DNA of 64,000 nt from Planctomycetota bacterium. Its GTDB lineage: Bacteria > Planctomycetota > Phycisphaerae > Phycisphaerales > SM1A02. Shown piece after piece: positions 48,623 to 59,319 of the stretch. The DNA lies in assembly GCA_016872835.1 (NCBI GenBank), contig VGYX01000001.1, positions 1 through 64,000 of the forward strand, in the 5' to 3' direction. How positions within the stretch are numbered: the first letter of the stretch is position 1; every line of letters starts with the position of its first letter. A program made the translations under genes and the position numbers. The notes under the pieces were generated by a model, which saw only the letters and a list, made by a program, of their open reading frames with translations, did no database searches and was not told where the DNA came from.

Positions 48623-49498
48623 ATGGCCGACGGCAGTCACCACAAGAGCGCGCAGAAGTTCGCAGGCAGCCTGAACCACGCGATGATCGACGACGCGTCG
48701 GCCGACACGGCGCAGAACTACGCGAACAACTTCGGCAAGCCCGGCTTCGACGACATCACGAACTGCTACATCGACCAGCGCTACGAGGGGTACACCGCGG
48801 AGAACCAGGAGACGTGGCAGATCCTGTTCGACCGGCAGATGGCCTTCCTGAAGGACAACGCCAGCCAGACCTACCTGACGGGCGCGGAGATCATCAACCT
48901 GCGGCGCGATCGCGTGCCGCCGCTGGCCGACATCAACGCGCGGCTGTGGCCTCTGACCAAGTGGCAGAGCCGCGCGGTGCCGGGTTACCTGCCGCCCAAG
49001 GCGTTCTTCGCGTGCCTGGCGCGGCGCGAGTTCCCCACCACCATCGTGATCCGTCCGAAGGAGTCGATCGACTACCTGCCCGAGCCGGACATCTTCCATG
49101 ACATCTTCGGCCACGTGCCGCTGCACGCCGACGCGACCTTCGCCGACTTCCTGCAGACCTACGGCAGGGCGGCGCTGACCACCAGCGATCCGGCGGAGAC
49201 CGAGCGACTCGCTCGTCTCTTCTGGTTCACCGTGGAGTTCGGACTCATCCGCGAAGGCGGGCGGCTGAAGGTCTACGGCAGCGGCCTGATCTCCAGTCCC
49301 GGTGAGAGCCGTCACTCGCTGGAGAGCGACAAGGTGGAGCGGCGGCCGTTCGACCTTGACCGCGTCTGCGACACGAGTTTCGAGATCGACCACTATCAGC
49401 CGATCCTCTACGTGCTCGACAGCTTCGAGCAGCTGCGCGACGCGATGAACACCTACGCGGAGCGGCTGCTGGCGAAGACGAAGCGCGTCGCGGCGTGA
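48623..49498 (+). CDS. phhA: Phenylalanine 4-monooxygenase (aromatic amino acid hydroxylase)
   Basis: Pterin-dependent, non-haem iron hydroxylase converting phenylalanine to tyrosine. At 291 residues it has the short bacterial form without the ACT regulatory domain. The iron ligands are His159 and His164 in DIFHDIFGHVPLH and Glu205 in FWFTVEFGLI. The substrate/pterin region LWPLTKWQSRAVPGYLP and YGSGLISSPGES are also conserved. A near-perfect ribosome site, AGGAGG, lies 6 nt upstream. It sits beside the shikimate genes, completing an aromatic amino acid neighbourhood. No pterin dehydratase (phhB) is adjacent. Confidence 0.93.
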   Translation: MADGSHHKSAQKFAGSLNHAMIDDASADTAQNYANNFGKPGFDDITNCYIDQRYEGYTAENQETWQILFDRQMAFLKDNASQTYLTGAEIINLRRDRVPPLADINARLWPLTKWQSRAVPGYLPPKAFFACLARREFPTTIVIRPKESIDYLPEPDIFHDIFGHVPLHADATFADFLQTYGRAALTTSDPAETERLARLFWFTVEFGLIREGGRLKVYGSGLISSPGESRHSLESDKVERRPFDLDRVCDTSFEIDHYQPILYVLDSFEQLRDAMNTYAERLLAKTKRVAA

Positions 49499-49555
49499 CG
49501 GGTCCGGTCGCGGGGTCTGACCCTCTTGCGCGGACGTTGGCGTAGGCTGCGTCGC

Positions 49556-50833
49556 ATGGCACGCACCAAGACCGTTCGTCGCACCGCCCGGACCCAGAAG
49601 CCCGGAGCGCTCGGCTCCGAAGCACCCCCGACCATCGACGCGCGCGAATTCGCACAGCGGCGAGATCGCGTGCTCAAGGCGCTCGACGGCTCCGTGGGAC
49701 TGGTGCTCGCCGGCGACGCGGACCCGAATCTGCACCATCCCTTCCAGGCGCACGCGCACTTCCACTACCTGACCGGCATGAGCGACGAGCCCGGCGCGGC
49801 GCTGCTGCTGGATCCGCGCAACCCGAACCCCGCCCGTCGCGTGCAGCTGTTCCTGCGTCCGCTGAACCCCGAGCGTGAGAAGTGGGACGGCTTCCGCCAC
49901 GAGATCGGCTCGGAACTCCGCGAGCGCGCCGGCATCGCGACGATCTTCCGCTCGAACATGCTCTCCATGCAGCTGCTTGACGCGGCGCGGCGCGCGCGCG
50001 CGTTGTCGCTGCTGATGCCGCTGGCCACGCACACCTCGCCCGTGAGCGGCGACCTGGAGATCTTCCGCCGCGTGTGCGAGCGTGTGCCCGGCTGCGGCAT
50101 CGTGGATCGCTCGCAGCTGCTCGCCACCATGCGCGCACGCAAGAGCGACGCCGAAGTCGCCTGCATCGAGCACGCGGGTCGCATCACCGGGCTCGGCTTC
50201 CATGTCGCGATGGCCACGCTGCGCCCTGGCATGAACGAGTTCGACCTGCAACGCAACGTCGAGGAGGCCTATCGCGAGGGAGGCGCGCGCGACCTGGCCT
50301 TCCGCACGATCGCGGGCGGCGGCTTCAACAGCACGGTGCTGCACTATCACGCGAACGATCAGCCGCTGGAGGCCGGCGAACTGGTCTGCCTGGACAGCGG
50401 CGCCAAGTGGTGCGGTTACAGCGCCGACGTGACGCGCACACTGCCCGTGAGCGGGCGATTCGACGCGCGCCAGCGAGAGATCTACGAACTGGTGCTGCGG
50501 GCACAGGAAGCCGCGATCCGCGCGTGCCGACCCGGACGCCGCCTGCACGAGATCGACGAGGCGGGCCGTGACGTGATCCGCAAGGCCGGGTTCGTCGACG
50601 CCTTCCCGCACGGCATGGGCCATCATCTGGGCCTGGAGACGCACGACGCGACCCCCGATGAGCCCGTGGCCGAGGGCGCGGTGATCACGATCGAGCCCGG
50701 CATCTACCTGCCGCTCGAGCGCATCGGCATCCGCATCGAGGACGACGTGCTGGTGACGAAGCGCGGCCCGCGCGTGCTGACCTCGCACATTCCCAAGTCG
50801 GTCTCGGACATCGAGCGACTGATGCGACGCTAG
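49556..50833 (+). CDS. pepP: Xaa-Pro aminopeptidase (aminopeptidase P, M24B)
   Basis: A 425-residue metallopeptidase removing N-terminal residues that precede proline. The N-terminal domain has PFQAHAHFHYLTGMSDEPGA. The pita-bread catalytic domain keeps all dimetal ligands: LDSGAKWCGYSADVTRTLP (two Asp), PHGMGHHLGLETHD (His), VITIEPGIYLP (Glu) and GIRIEDDVLVT (Glu). A basic 15-residue N-terminal tail precedes the family start. Its stop overlaps the stop of the convergent DUF5658-like gene. Confidence 0.92.
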   Translation: MARTKTVRRTARTQKPGALGSEAPPTIDAREFAQRRDRVLKALDGSVGLVLAGDADPNLHHPFQAHAHFHYLTGMSDEPGAALLLDPRNPNPARRVQLFLRPLNPEREKWDGFRHEIGSELRERAGIATIFRSNMLSMQLLDAARRARALSLLMPLATHTSPVSGDLEIFRRVCERVPGCGIVDRSQLLATMRARKSDAEVACIEHAGRITGLGFHVAMATLRPGMNEFDLQRNVEEAYREGGARDLAFRTIAGGGFNSTVLHYHANDQPLEAGELVCLDSGAKWCGYSADVTRTLPVSGRFDARQREIYELVLRAQEAAIRACRPGRRLHEIDEAGRDVIRKAGFVDAFPHGMGHHLGLETHDATPDEPVAEGAVITIEPGIYLPLERIGIRIEDDVLVTKRGPRVLTSHIPKSVSDIERLMRR

Positions 50834-51234
50834 AGATCGCGTGGCTCGACCGGCTTCACCAGAAAGCCGTGCATCGAGAGCAGCACCAAGCTCCACGCCA
50901 CGGGAATGGTCGCGATGCCAAGCGCCGTGCCGATCAGGGTCCGGCCCAGCCGGTCCCGCTTGCGCCCCACGATCTCGCAGCTCACGATCACGAACAGCAC
51001 CAGCGCGAACTTGAAGGCGATCGCGCCAGGGAGTTCCCAATGATCGATCACGAGCTTCGCGATCGGGTTCATCTCGGATCCGCCGCGCCGCAGGATGTGC
51101 CATGTGAACATCACGTCGATCGCCGACAGCAGCAGCAGCCACAGATACGCGCGCTGGTAGCGCATCGGTGGCACGCTCAGGAACGCCATCTCCTCGGGCG
51201 TGGGCGGATGCGGCTTCGTGGTCGATGGCTGCAC
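50830..51234 (-). CDS. Small membrane protein, DUF5658-like
   Basis: About 134 residues with three predicted helices: RAYLWLLLLSAIDVMFTW, AIAFKFALVLFVIVSC and GTALGIATIPVAWSLVLL. A loop between the first and second contains GGSEMNPIAK. The A-x-D-V-x-x-T and E-x-NP pattern matches DUF5658, a family of unknown function. The start is uncertain: GTG 51285, GTG 51234 and ATG 51189 are all in frame and none has a convincing ribosome site. It follows thiC on the same strand and may be co-transcribed. Confidence 0.65.
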   Translation of the reverse strand: MQPSTTKPHPPTPEEMAFLSVPPMRYQRAYLWLLLLSAIDVMFTWHILRRGGSEMNPIAKLVIDHWELPGAIAFKFALVLFVIVSCEIVGRKRDRLGRTLIGTALGIATIPVAWSLVLLSMHGFLVKPVEPRDL

Positions 51235-51295
51235 GGTGCCCAGTATGGCATGCGAGGGCGGGCGCACGCCGACGCGAACGCCCACCGCCCCCGCG

Positions 51296-53182
<1,887 letters not shown>

Positions 53183-53209
53183 GGGTTGGTCACTGATCCT
53201 TTGATTTGC

Positions 53210-53244
53210 AATGATCGCGCCATCTTTAGCACTTTACGATCATT
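53210..53244 (-). promoter_or_regulatory. Inverted repeat between the riboswitch aptamer and thiC (candidate expression platform)
   Basis: A perfect 8-bp inverted repeat, AATGATCG (53244-53237) and CGATCATT (53217-53210), with a 19-base AT-rich loop. It lies between the TPP aptamer and the thiC start, close to the weak ribosome site. It has no T-run, so a translational rather than terminator mechanism is more likely. The role is inferred from position only. Confidence 0.4.
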
Positions 53245-53268
53245 CCTTCCCGAAACCGCTGAACGGCG

Positions 53269-53364
53269 GAATCGATCGCGTTCCCTACGCCGGTTCGAGC
53301 CGGATCAGGTTCACGGGTGCTTCTCAGCGCGGACCCTACATGGCACGCGCGCCCCGAGCGATTC
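53269..53364 (-). promoter_or_regulatory. TPP riboswitch (THI element)
   Basis: On the minus strand the conserved TPP aptamer core is present in order: GGGTCCGCGCTGAGA, then AGCACCCGTGAACCTGATC, then CCGGCTCGAACCGG (P4/P5 region), then CGTAGGGAA. The outer arms GAATCG and CGATTC can close stem P1. It precedes thiC by about 87 nt. Binding of thiamine pyrophosphate is expected to switch off thiC. Confidence 0.93.
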
Positions 53365-53500
53365 GCACATTCTACCCATACTTTCCCGCAATCGCGACAC
53401 GACATTCCGGTTCACAGGTACCGGGATTGGAGGTTCCGGGTACCAGGGGTACGCCTGAGGAAACGTTTGCACGAGCCGAACCCCCAAGGCCGCACACACC

Positions 53501-54508
53501 ATGCCCATCATGTCGAATCCGCCGAAGGAATGTTCGCCTGATCTGCCGCCCCTTGATGAGGCCGATCGCAGGCTGATCGAGCTGCTGTGCGAGGACGGTC
53601 GCATGAGTGGCCGAGACATCGCGCAGCGATCCGGACTCTCCGAGGCGAACGTGAGTCGGCGCCTTGCGCGACTGGTCGATGAAGGGTCTGTCCGGGTCGT
53701 CGCGATGGTGCCGGCCGACCTGCTGGGCCTGCACATGCGCACCATCCTGCTGCTGCGATGCAAGGGCGATCCAGCCGAGTCGGCAGAACGCCTGGCCAAG
53801 TTCCAGCATGTCCACTGGTGCGGTTCGACCTTCGGCGAGTTCGACATCGTGGCGTACGCCGTGCTGCGCGACGCGCAGCACCTGATCGACTTCGTGGATC
53901 AGGTCTTCGCGGGCGATCCGAACCTCGAGAATCTGGTGATGTGTCCGGTGCTTGACTACTACTCGCCGAAGAATCATCACGAGGTGACGGACGGCGTGAC
54001 GGAAGCTCGCCAGCGTGGAAGGCGCGGCAAGCCACTCTCGGAATCACTGGACACCATCGATCGCCTGCTGATCCGTGCCTTGCAGGCCAACGGCCGCGCC
54101 AGCTTCGCCGAACTGGCCGAGGCAAGCGGCATCTCCGCCACCAGCGCGGCGGATCGTTTCCGACGCCTCGTGTCGGATGGTTTGGTGACGATCCTGGCGC
54201 TTCCCAGCCCTGCGCGTGTCGGAAACTTGGTCCGTGTCACGGCTTGCCTGTCCGTGAAGGGGCCGATCCGAAAGGTTCTGGAAGAGGCAGCCGCGATCCC
54301 GGGCTCGCTGTGGCCCTGCGCGACCGCGGGTCCCTTCGGCGTGGTGATGGACTTCGCCTGCCCCGACGAGTCGGCCATGAATCGCATGCGCGGGAGACTG
54401 ATGGAGATCCCGGGGGTCTCGGCCGTCTCGCTTTCACTGCACCGCCGCGTGATGCGCGATGACCTGCAGTGGGGTGCGGAAGAGGTGCAGCCCACGACCC
54501 CTTCCTGA
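53501..54508 (+). CDS. Two-module Lrp/AsnC-family transcriptional regulator
   Basis: A 335-residue fusion of two Lrp/AsnC units. Module 1 has a winged HTH at about 17-65 (RLIELLCEDGRMSGRDIAQR, SEANVSRRLARLVDEG) and an effector (RAM) domain to about 160. Module 2 has an HTH at about 183-230 (LLIRALQANGRASFAELAEA, SATSAADRFRRLVSDG) and a second effector domain ending near residue 325. Single-module Lrp proteins are about 150 residues, so this is a tandem duplication that may act as a pseudo-dimer. It lies 22 nt upstream of a threonine/serine dehydratase gene, its likely target. Confidence 0.88.
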   Translation: MPIMSNPPKECSPDLPPLDEADRRLIELLCEDGRMSGRDIAQRSGLSEANVSRRLARLVDEGSVRVVAMVPADLLGLHMRTILLLRCKGDPAESAERLAKFQHVHWCGSTFGEFDIVAYAVLRDAQHLIDFVDQVFAGDPNLENLVMCPVLDYYSPKNHHEVTDGVTEARQRGRRGKPLSESLDTIDRLLIRALQANGRASFAELAEASGISATSAADRFRRLVSDGLVTILALPSPARVGNLVRVTACLSVKGPIRKVLEEAAAIPGSLWPCATAGPFGVVMDFACPDESAMNRMRGRLMEIPGVSAVSLSLHRRVMRDDLQWGAEEVQPTTPS

Positions 54509-54530
54509 CGGGCCAGCTACCTTGGCGTCC

Positions 54531-55502
54531 ATGTCGGACGTCACCCTGGCGGGCATCGAGGAGGCCGCTTCGCGTTTGCGCGGGGTGATTCGCCACACGC
54601 CACTGATCGATGGCGGCGAACTGTCACGCGAGGCGGGCGTGGAGGTGCGCCTGAAACTCGAGAGCCTGCAACGCACGGGCAGCTTCAAGTTCCGTGGTGC
54701 ATCGAATGCGGTGGCGCGGCTGTCCGATCAGGCAGGTACATGTGGCGTGGCCACGCATTCCAGCGGCAATCATGCTGTCGCACTCGCCGTGGCAGCGCGT
54801 GCCCGTGACTTTCCATGCACCGTCGTCATGCCGCATGATGCGCCGCAGCCCAAGCGCTTGGCAGTGGAGCAGGCGGGCGCGCGAATCGTTTCATGCGAAC
54901 CGACGATGGCTGCACGCGAGGCGACGCTGGCCGAGGTGGTGGCTCGCACTGGCGCGTGCGTGGTGCCACCGTTCGACCATGCCGACGTGATCGAGGGACA
55001 GGGAACCATCGGCCTTGAGGTCGTGGATGCCTGGCCCGAGGTGGACGCGGTCATGGCACCAATCGGTGGCGGCGGACTCATCGGCGGCATCGCGGTGGCG
55101 GCGAAGGGTCGGAAGCCGCGCATGTCGGTGATCGCCGCCGAACCCGTGACAGCCGACGACGCCGCGCGCAGTGTGGCGTCGGGCATTCGACAGGGACCCA
55201 CGAACGCTTCCACGCTTGCGGATGGACTCCGGGCCGGCATCGGCGCGATCACCTTTCCGCTGGTGCAGCGGCATGTGGATCGGGTGCTCACCGTCTCCGA
55301 GACCGACATCCGCGACTGGATGCGCTTCGCATTCGAACGGCTGAAGCTGGTGATCGAGCCGAGTGCGGCCGTTGGCGTCGCGGCGATCGGATCCCGGGAA
55401 TTCCGCGAAATGGCGAAGGCCGCCGGCTGGCGCCGCGTGGCGCTGGTGATCTGCGGCGGCAACGTGGATCTGTCCCGGCTGCCTTGGCTTGCGCAGGCCT
55501 AG
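54531..55502 (+). CDS. PLP-dependent threonine/serine dehydratase (or serine racemase)
   Basis: A 323-residue fold-type II PLP enzyme without the C-terminal ACT-like regulatory domain of biosynthetic IlvA. The PLP lysine is in TGSFKFRGASNA. SSGNHAVALAVAARA and the phosphate-binding GGGGLIGG are present. Length and motifs fit catabolic threonine dehydratase or serine racemase; these cannot be separated by eye. It starts at ATG 54531 and follows the Lrp-type regulator, which probably senses an amino acid and controls it. The stop overlaps that of chaA on the other strand. Confidence 0.88.
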   Translation: MSDVTLAGIEEAASRLRGVIRHTPLIDGGELSREAGVEVRLKLESLQRTGSFKFRGASNAVARLSDQAGTCGVATHSSGNHAVALAVAARARDFPCTVVMPHDAPQPKRLAVEQAGARIVSCEPTMAAREATLAEVVARTGACVVPPFDHADVIEGQGTIGLEVVDAWPEVDAVMAPIGGGGLIGGIAVAAKGRKPRMSVIAAEPVTADDAARSVASGIRQGPTNASTLADGLRAGIGAITFPLVQRHVDRVLTVSETDIRDWMRFAFERLKLVIEPSAAVGVAAIGSREFREMAKAAGWRRVALVICGGNVDLSRLPWLAQA

Positions 55503-56632
55503 GGCAGTTCCAGCAACAGCGCGTCGTCGTAGATCGTCATCACCCATGCCAGCATGATGAGAAGGTGGATGATCCCTTGGATCATGTTCACGCGGCCACG
55601 CGCAAGGCTGACCGCCGAAACCAGGAAAGTGAGCGACAGCAGCACGATGTACGGCGCCTCGAGCCCGAGTTCGGGATCGTTGCCGGTCAGTGCCCGCACG
55701 GCCAGCACGGCGGGCACCGTGAGCCCGATCGTCGCGCCGGCGCTTCCCAGCAGCACGTTGATGCTGCGCTGCATGTCGCCACGCGCGCTTGCCTTGAGTG
55801 CGGCGAGTCCCTCGGGAAAGAGCACCATTGCGGCGACCAGCACGCCGCCGATGGCCGGCGGTGAACCCGAGGCACGAAGCAGCGAGGGAACCCGGCCCGC
55901 CATGGCGTCGGCGCAGAGCACCACCACGCCCAGCGAGGCGAGCAGCAGTGCGACCGTCGAAGGCACGTGCACCGTTCCCTGATGCTGGGCCGCCGTGGCG
56001 GCCTGTACATCCGTGGTCGCGAAGAAACCGCGGTATCGAGAGACCTGCAACCAGAGGAATCCGCCGTACACCACGATCGAGGTGGCGGCGACGAACATCT
56101 CCATCGGATCACTCATGTAACCGCCGATCGTGCTTTCGCAGAAGCGTGGCAACACCATGGTGAGCGTTCCGAGCGCGATGATCAGGGGCAGGTACGCCGA
56201 AGCGGAGTCCGGGTTGAACCGCTGCGCGCCGACTCTCCACGTCCCGACCACCATGCAGCCGCCCACCAGGCCGTTCAGGATCAGCATGATCACGGCGAAC
56301 ATGCTGTCGCGCGCCGCCGTGTCGCTGCCGCCCTCGCCCAGCATCATGGCGCACACCGAGGCCACTTCAATGGTGATCGCCGCGATCGTGAGCACGATGG
56401 TGCCGACCGGTTCGCCGAAACGCTCTGCCAGACGGTCGGCGTGGGCCATGGCGCGTACGGCACACACCATCAGGCACGCCACGATCCAGAGCGACCAGAG
56501 CACCGAGCCCGTCTCGGCGGAGGCTGCGGCCGGTCCATGACCAAGGATCGCGGCGCCTCCGGACAGCGCACCGATGAGCAGCGGGACTTCAGTCTTCCAC
56601 GTGGGTTGTCGGGGCGTGTACATCGAACTCAC
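55499..56632 (-). CDS. chaA: Ca2+/H+ antiporter (CaCA family, ChaA-like)
   Basis: A 377-residue membrane antiporter with about 11 helices. The two inverted alpha-repeats each show the CaCA signature: GEPVGTIVLTIAAITIEVAS and FPEGLAALKASARGDMQRS followed by LLGSAGATIGLTVPA. Acidic residues in these repeats bind cation. ChaA-type proteins expel Ca2+, Na+ or K+ for protons. The start is GTG 56632 (overlapping the upstream stop) or ATG 56623. Confidence 0.88.
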   Translation of the reverse strand: MSSMYTPRQPTWKTEVPLLIGALSGGAAILGHGPAAASAETGSVLWSLWIVACLMVCAVRAMAHADRLAERFGEPVGTIVLTIAAITIEVASVCAMMLGEGGSDTAARDSMFAVIMLILNGLVGGCMVVGTWRVGAQRFNPDSASAYLPLIIALGTLTMVLPRFCESTIGGYMSDPMEMFVAATSIVVYGGFLWLQVSRYRGFFATTDVQAATAAQHQGTVHVPSTVALLLASLGVVVLCADAMAGRVPSLLRASGSPPAIGGVLVAAMVLFPEGLAALKASARGDMQRSINVLLGSAGATIGLTVPAVLAVRALTGNDPELGLEAPYIVLLSLTFLVSAVSLARGRVNMIQGIIHLLIMLAWVMTIYDDALLLELP

Positions 56633-59319
56633 TTCGATACGGTATCGGATGGAGCGGCAAGACGTGCCTCGATGCGACGGGCACGCTCCGCGTGGATCGG
56701 GCGATCTGGCTCCAGCCGTTCAAGGGCGCGCACGTGCCGAAGCGCCTCGTCCAGCCGGCCCGCCTCGATCGCGATCGCGGCGGCCAGTTCACGGGTGGAA
56801 GGGTCATAGCCGTCGATGCGCGAGGCCTTGGTGGCCGACTGCAGCGCCGAAGCGGTGTCGCCCTGCTGACGCAACAGACGCGCGATCTCCAGCGCGTAGG
56901 CAGGATCGCGCTCCTCCAGCAGATCAAGCCTGCGAAGGCTTGGAAGCGCGTCGCCGGATGCCCCCTGCCCACGCTGCGCTCGGGCCAGCAGTCGGTCGGG
57001 CATCGGATCCACCGGACGGGCAAGCGCGTACGCGCGCAGCAAGGCGCGGGAGGTCTCGTTCAACTCCGGCTGATCCTCCAGTCGCCGACGGATCTTCAGC
57101 TCCAGCAGATCCGGATGCTCGGGGTGCTCGGACAGCCATCGGTCCAAAATCTCGTTGGTGATCGCGAATCGCGGCAAGTGAAGTTCGGGCCACTCGCGCG
57201 CGTCGCGGTCCCGGGGCTTGAACGGCTCCATCATCCGATCCGCGAAGGCGCGCGCCATCGCCTGCTGCCAGGCCGCACGCGCGCTTCGAACTTCCTCCAT
57301 GTGGGCAGGATCCGACGCACGCTCGATCTCGAGCAGATCCGACATGGTGGGCTGGGCCAGCAGGCCCCACGCTGCGACCTGCTCCTTCGCCCACAGCTTG
57401 AACCGGTCGAAGAATGCGTCCGCTCCGATGCCGATCGTGGCCCGCAATGCCGCGTCCTCGTCATCGCCGAGTCGGTATCGCTCGAGCAGTCGCTGCACCA
57501 CGCGGTCGCTCCACGTCGACTCCAGGAACTCGACCATCCATCGGCCCTGCGCATAGGCCAGCGGCCGGTCGTTCGGACTCTCGGGTCGCACGAACGCCCA
57601 CTTGATGCGGTCCAGCGGGAAGAGCTTGCCCGTGCGAAGCGCCTGCGCCAACTGCATGCAGGTCTCGTAGGTGCGCGGCTTGGTCTCCACACTGACCGCG
57701 AGCGCTTCGGTGAGCCAGTGCGGAATACGGTTCTCCGTCTGGCTCAGCGTGACAGTGTGCGCGTATTCGTGGCGAAGCACCTCAAGCCAGTCGAAGGTGC
57801 CGAGATGCTTGCGTGGATTGCCGCGTCGCGGGACCTCCATCGCGATGACCGGACCCGTGGATGCGGCCATCGTGTGAATGCCGGGCATGCCCGTGATCCG
57901 CACCGCGAAGAACTCGTGATCCGGCAGCACCTCGATGGTGGTCTTCCCGGTCGGCGCGTGTCCGAAGCGTGCGCACACCTCGTCGTGCATGCGTTCGAGC
58001 GCCTCCGACATGCTCTCGGCGACCACCTCGTCGATGCCGGGCTTCACGCGAATGCGGAAGTGCGGCGACTCGATCACGCGGTAGGCCGACATCTCGTCGA
58101 GCAGCCAGCGGCCGAACGCGCTGCGCTTGTCGAACGGATCGAGCTCCGCGGCCTCGGCGAGCGCCTTGCGCGCGTCGTCCTCACGGCCGGTCTGCAGCAG
58201 CAGTTGGCCGAGTTCGCCGCGCGGTTCGCTCCAGGCGGGCCGACGCTCGATCGCGGTGCGCAGCATCCGCTCGGCCCACGCGTACTGCCGATGCAGCGAG
58301 AGCAGGCGTCCCACGGTCGCCGCACCGAGCGCCTGTCCCGGGAAGCGGCGATCCAACTCGGCGAGCCGCGATTCCACCGCCTGCCGATCCCAGCGCCGAG
58401 CCGCCACGGCCGCGTTCAGCGCGAGCGCCTCGGGCATGTCGGGTTCGCGCTCCAACAGGTCGTCCAGCGTGGACTGCGCACGCTCCGAATCCTCCAGCAG
58501 CAGGAAGCGCTCGGCCGCCAGCAGATCGCCATGCACGCTGTCCGGTGCGAGCCGATAGAGCGCCTCGACGGCCCGCGCCGCGGAGTCGAAATCGAATCCC
58601 TCCAGCGCGGCTCGGCCCAGCGCGAACCAGGTCTCCGCCTGACGCGGATGCAGCGCAAGCGCCTGCTGCAGCGCGGGCACGCCCTCCTCGCGATTGTGGC
58701 GCGCCATCAGCAGGCGACCCTCGAGCAGCGGCACGCGAGGATCCAACCGATCGTGCTCGCGTGCGCGTCCGAGCCAGTCGAGCGCGCGCTTCCAGCGGTC
58801 GGGCGGCAACGGCTCCAACACGCCGCGGCGCTGCGTGGCCTGTGCGCCAAGCAGCCACGCCTCGGCGCCCGCTCCGGCGTCGGCTGCAGCGCGCTCCAGC
58901 GGATCGAGTTGCTCGATCGCCTCGTTCACGCGACCCAACAGCGCCAGCGCATCGGCTCGCATGAGCGCGCAGGCCGGTTCCTCGCATCCGGCCAGCAGCG
59001 AGAGCGCCTCTTCGGCGCGACCGCGTCGCACCAGCACCTCGGCACGAAGCGCCACGGGAACCGAGGCGTCGTCGAGCGCGGCGTCACGAAACGAACCCAT
59101 GTCCACGGCCGTGCGCGCGCGCAGCGCGGGCGTGGCAAGGTCGTCCGCAAGCCAACAGCCGTGACGAATGCGAAGCGCCTGTCGCGCCTCGGGCGAGCGT
59201 GCCGACGAATCCAGTGCAGCGTCCAGCGAGGCTGGAGCCGTCACGCGCTCCGGCACATATTGCGCCCACGCGCCGGCCGCGGTCACCAGGACCGCGATCG
59301 CCCACCTGAAGCGCCTCAC
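56629..59319 (-). CDS. Exported TPR protein with central gluzincin (HExxH) peptidase-like domain
   Basis: An 896-residue protein from GTG 59319, giving a clean signal peptide (RRFRWAIAVLVTAAGAWA). TPR-like repeats fill about 80-410 (HPRQAETWFALGRAALEGFD). Residues about 420-650 form a zinc-peptidase-like domain with VLRHEYAHTVTL (HExxH) and a downstream Glu in HWLTEALAVSVE, giving HExxH-x-E spacing. Further TPR helices follow to the end. All three zinc ligands are present, so activity is plausible; substrate unknown. It overlaps the LolA-like lipoprotein gene (GTGA) and chaA (GTGA). Confidence 0.78.
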   Translation of the reverse strand: MRRFRWAIAVLVTAAGAWAQYVPERVTAPASLDAALDSSARSPEARQALRIRHGCWLADDLATPALRARTAVDMGSFRDAALDDASVPVALRAEVLVRRGRAEEALSLLAGCEEPACALMRADALALLGRVNEAIEQLDPLERAAADAGAGAEAWLLGAQATQRRGVLEPLPPDRWKRALDWLGRAREHDRLDPRVPLLEGRLLMARHNREEGVPALQQALALHPRQAETWFALGRAALEGFDFDSAARAVEALYRLAPDSVHGDLLAAERFLLLEDSERAQSTLDDLLEREPDMPEALALNAAVAARRWDRQAVESRLAELDRRFPGQALGAATVGRLLSLHRQYAWAERMLRTAIERRPAWSEPRGELGQLLLQTGREDDARKALAEAAELDPFDKRSAFGRWLLDEMSAYRVIESPHFRIRVKPGIDEVVAESMSEALERMHDEVCARFGHAPTGKTTIEVLPDHEFFAVRITGMPGIHTMAASTGPVIAMEVPRRGNPRKHLGTFDWLEVLRHEYAHTVTLSQTENRIPHWLTEALAVSVETKPRTYETCMQLAQALRTGKLFPLDRIKWAFVRPESPNDRPLAYAQGRWMVEFLESTWSDRVVQRLLERYRLGDDEDAALRATIGIGADAFFDRFKLWAKEQVAAWGLLAQPTMSDLLEIERASDPAHMEEVRSARAAWQQAMARAFADRMMEPFKPRDRDAREWPELHLPRFAITNEILDRWLSEHPEHPDLLELKIRRRLEDQPELNETSRALLRAYALARPVDPMPDRLLARAQRGQGASGDALPSLRRLDLLEERDPAYALEIARLLRQQGDTASALQSATKASRIDGYDPSTRELAAAIAIEAGRLDEALRHVRALERLEPDRPIHAERARRIEARLAAPSDTVSK

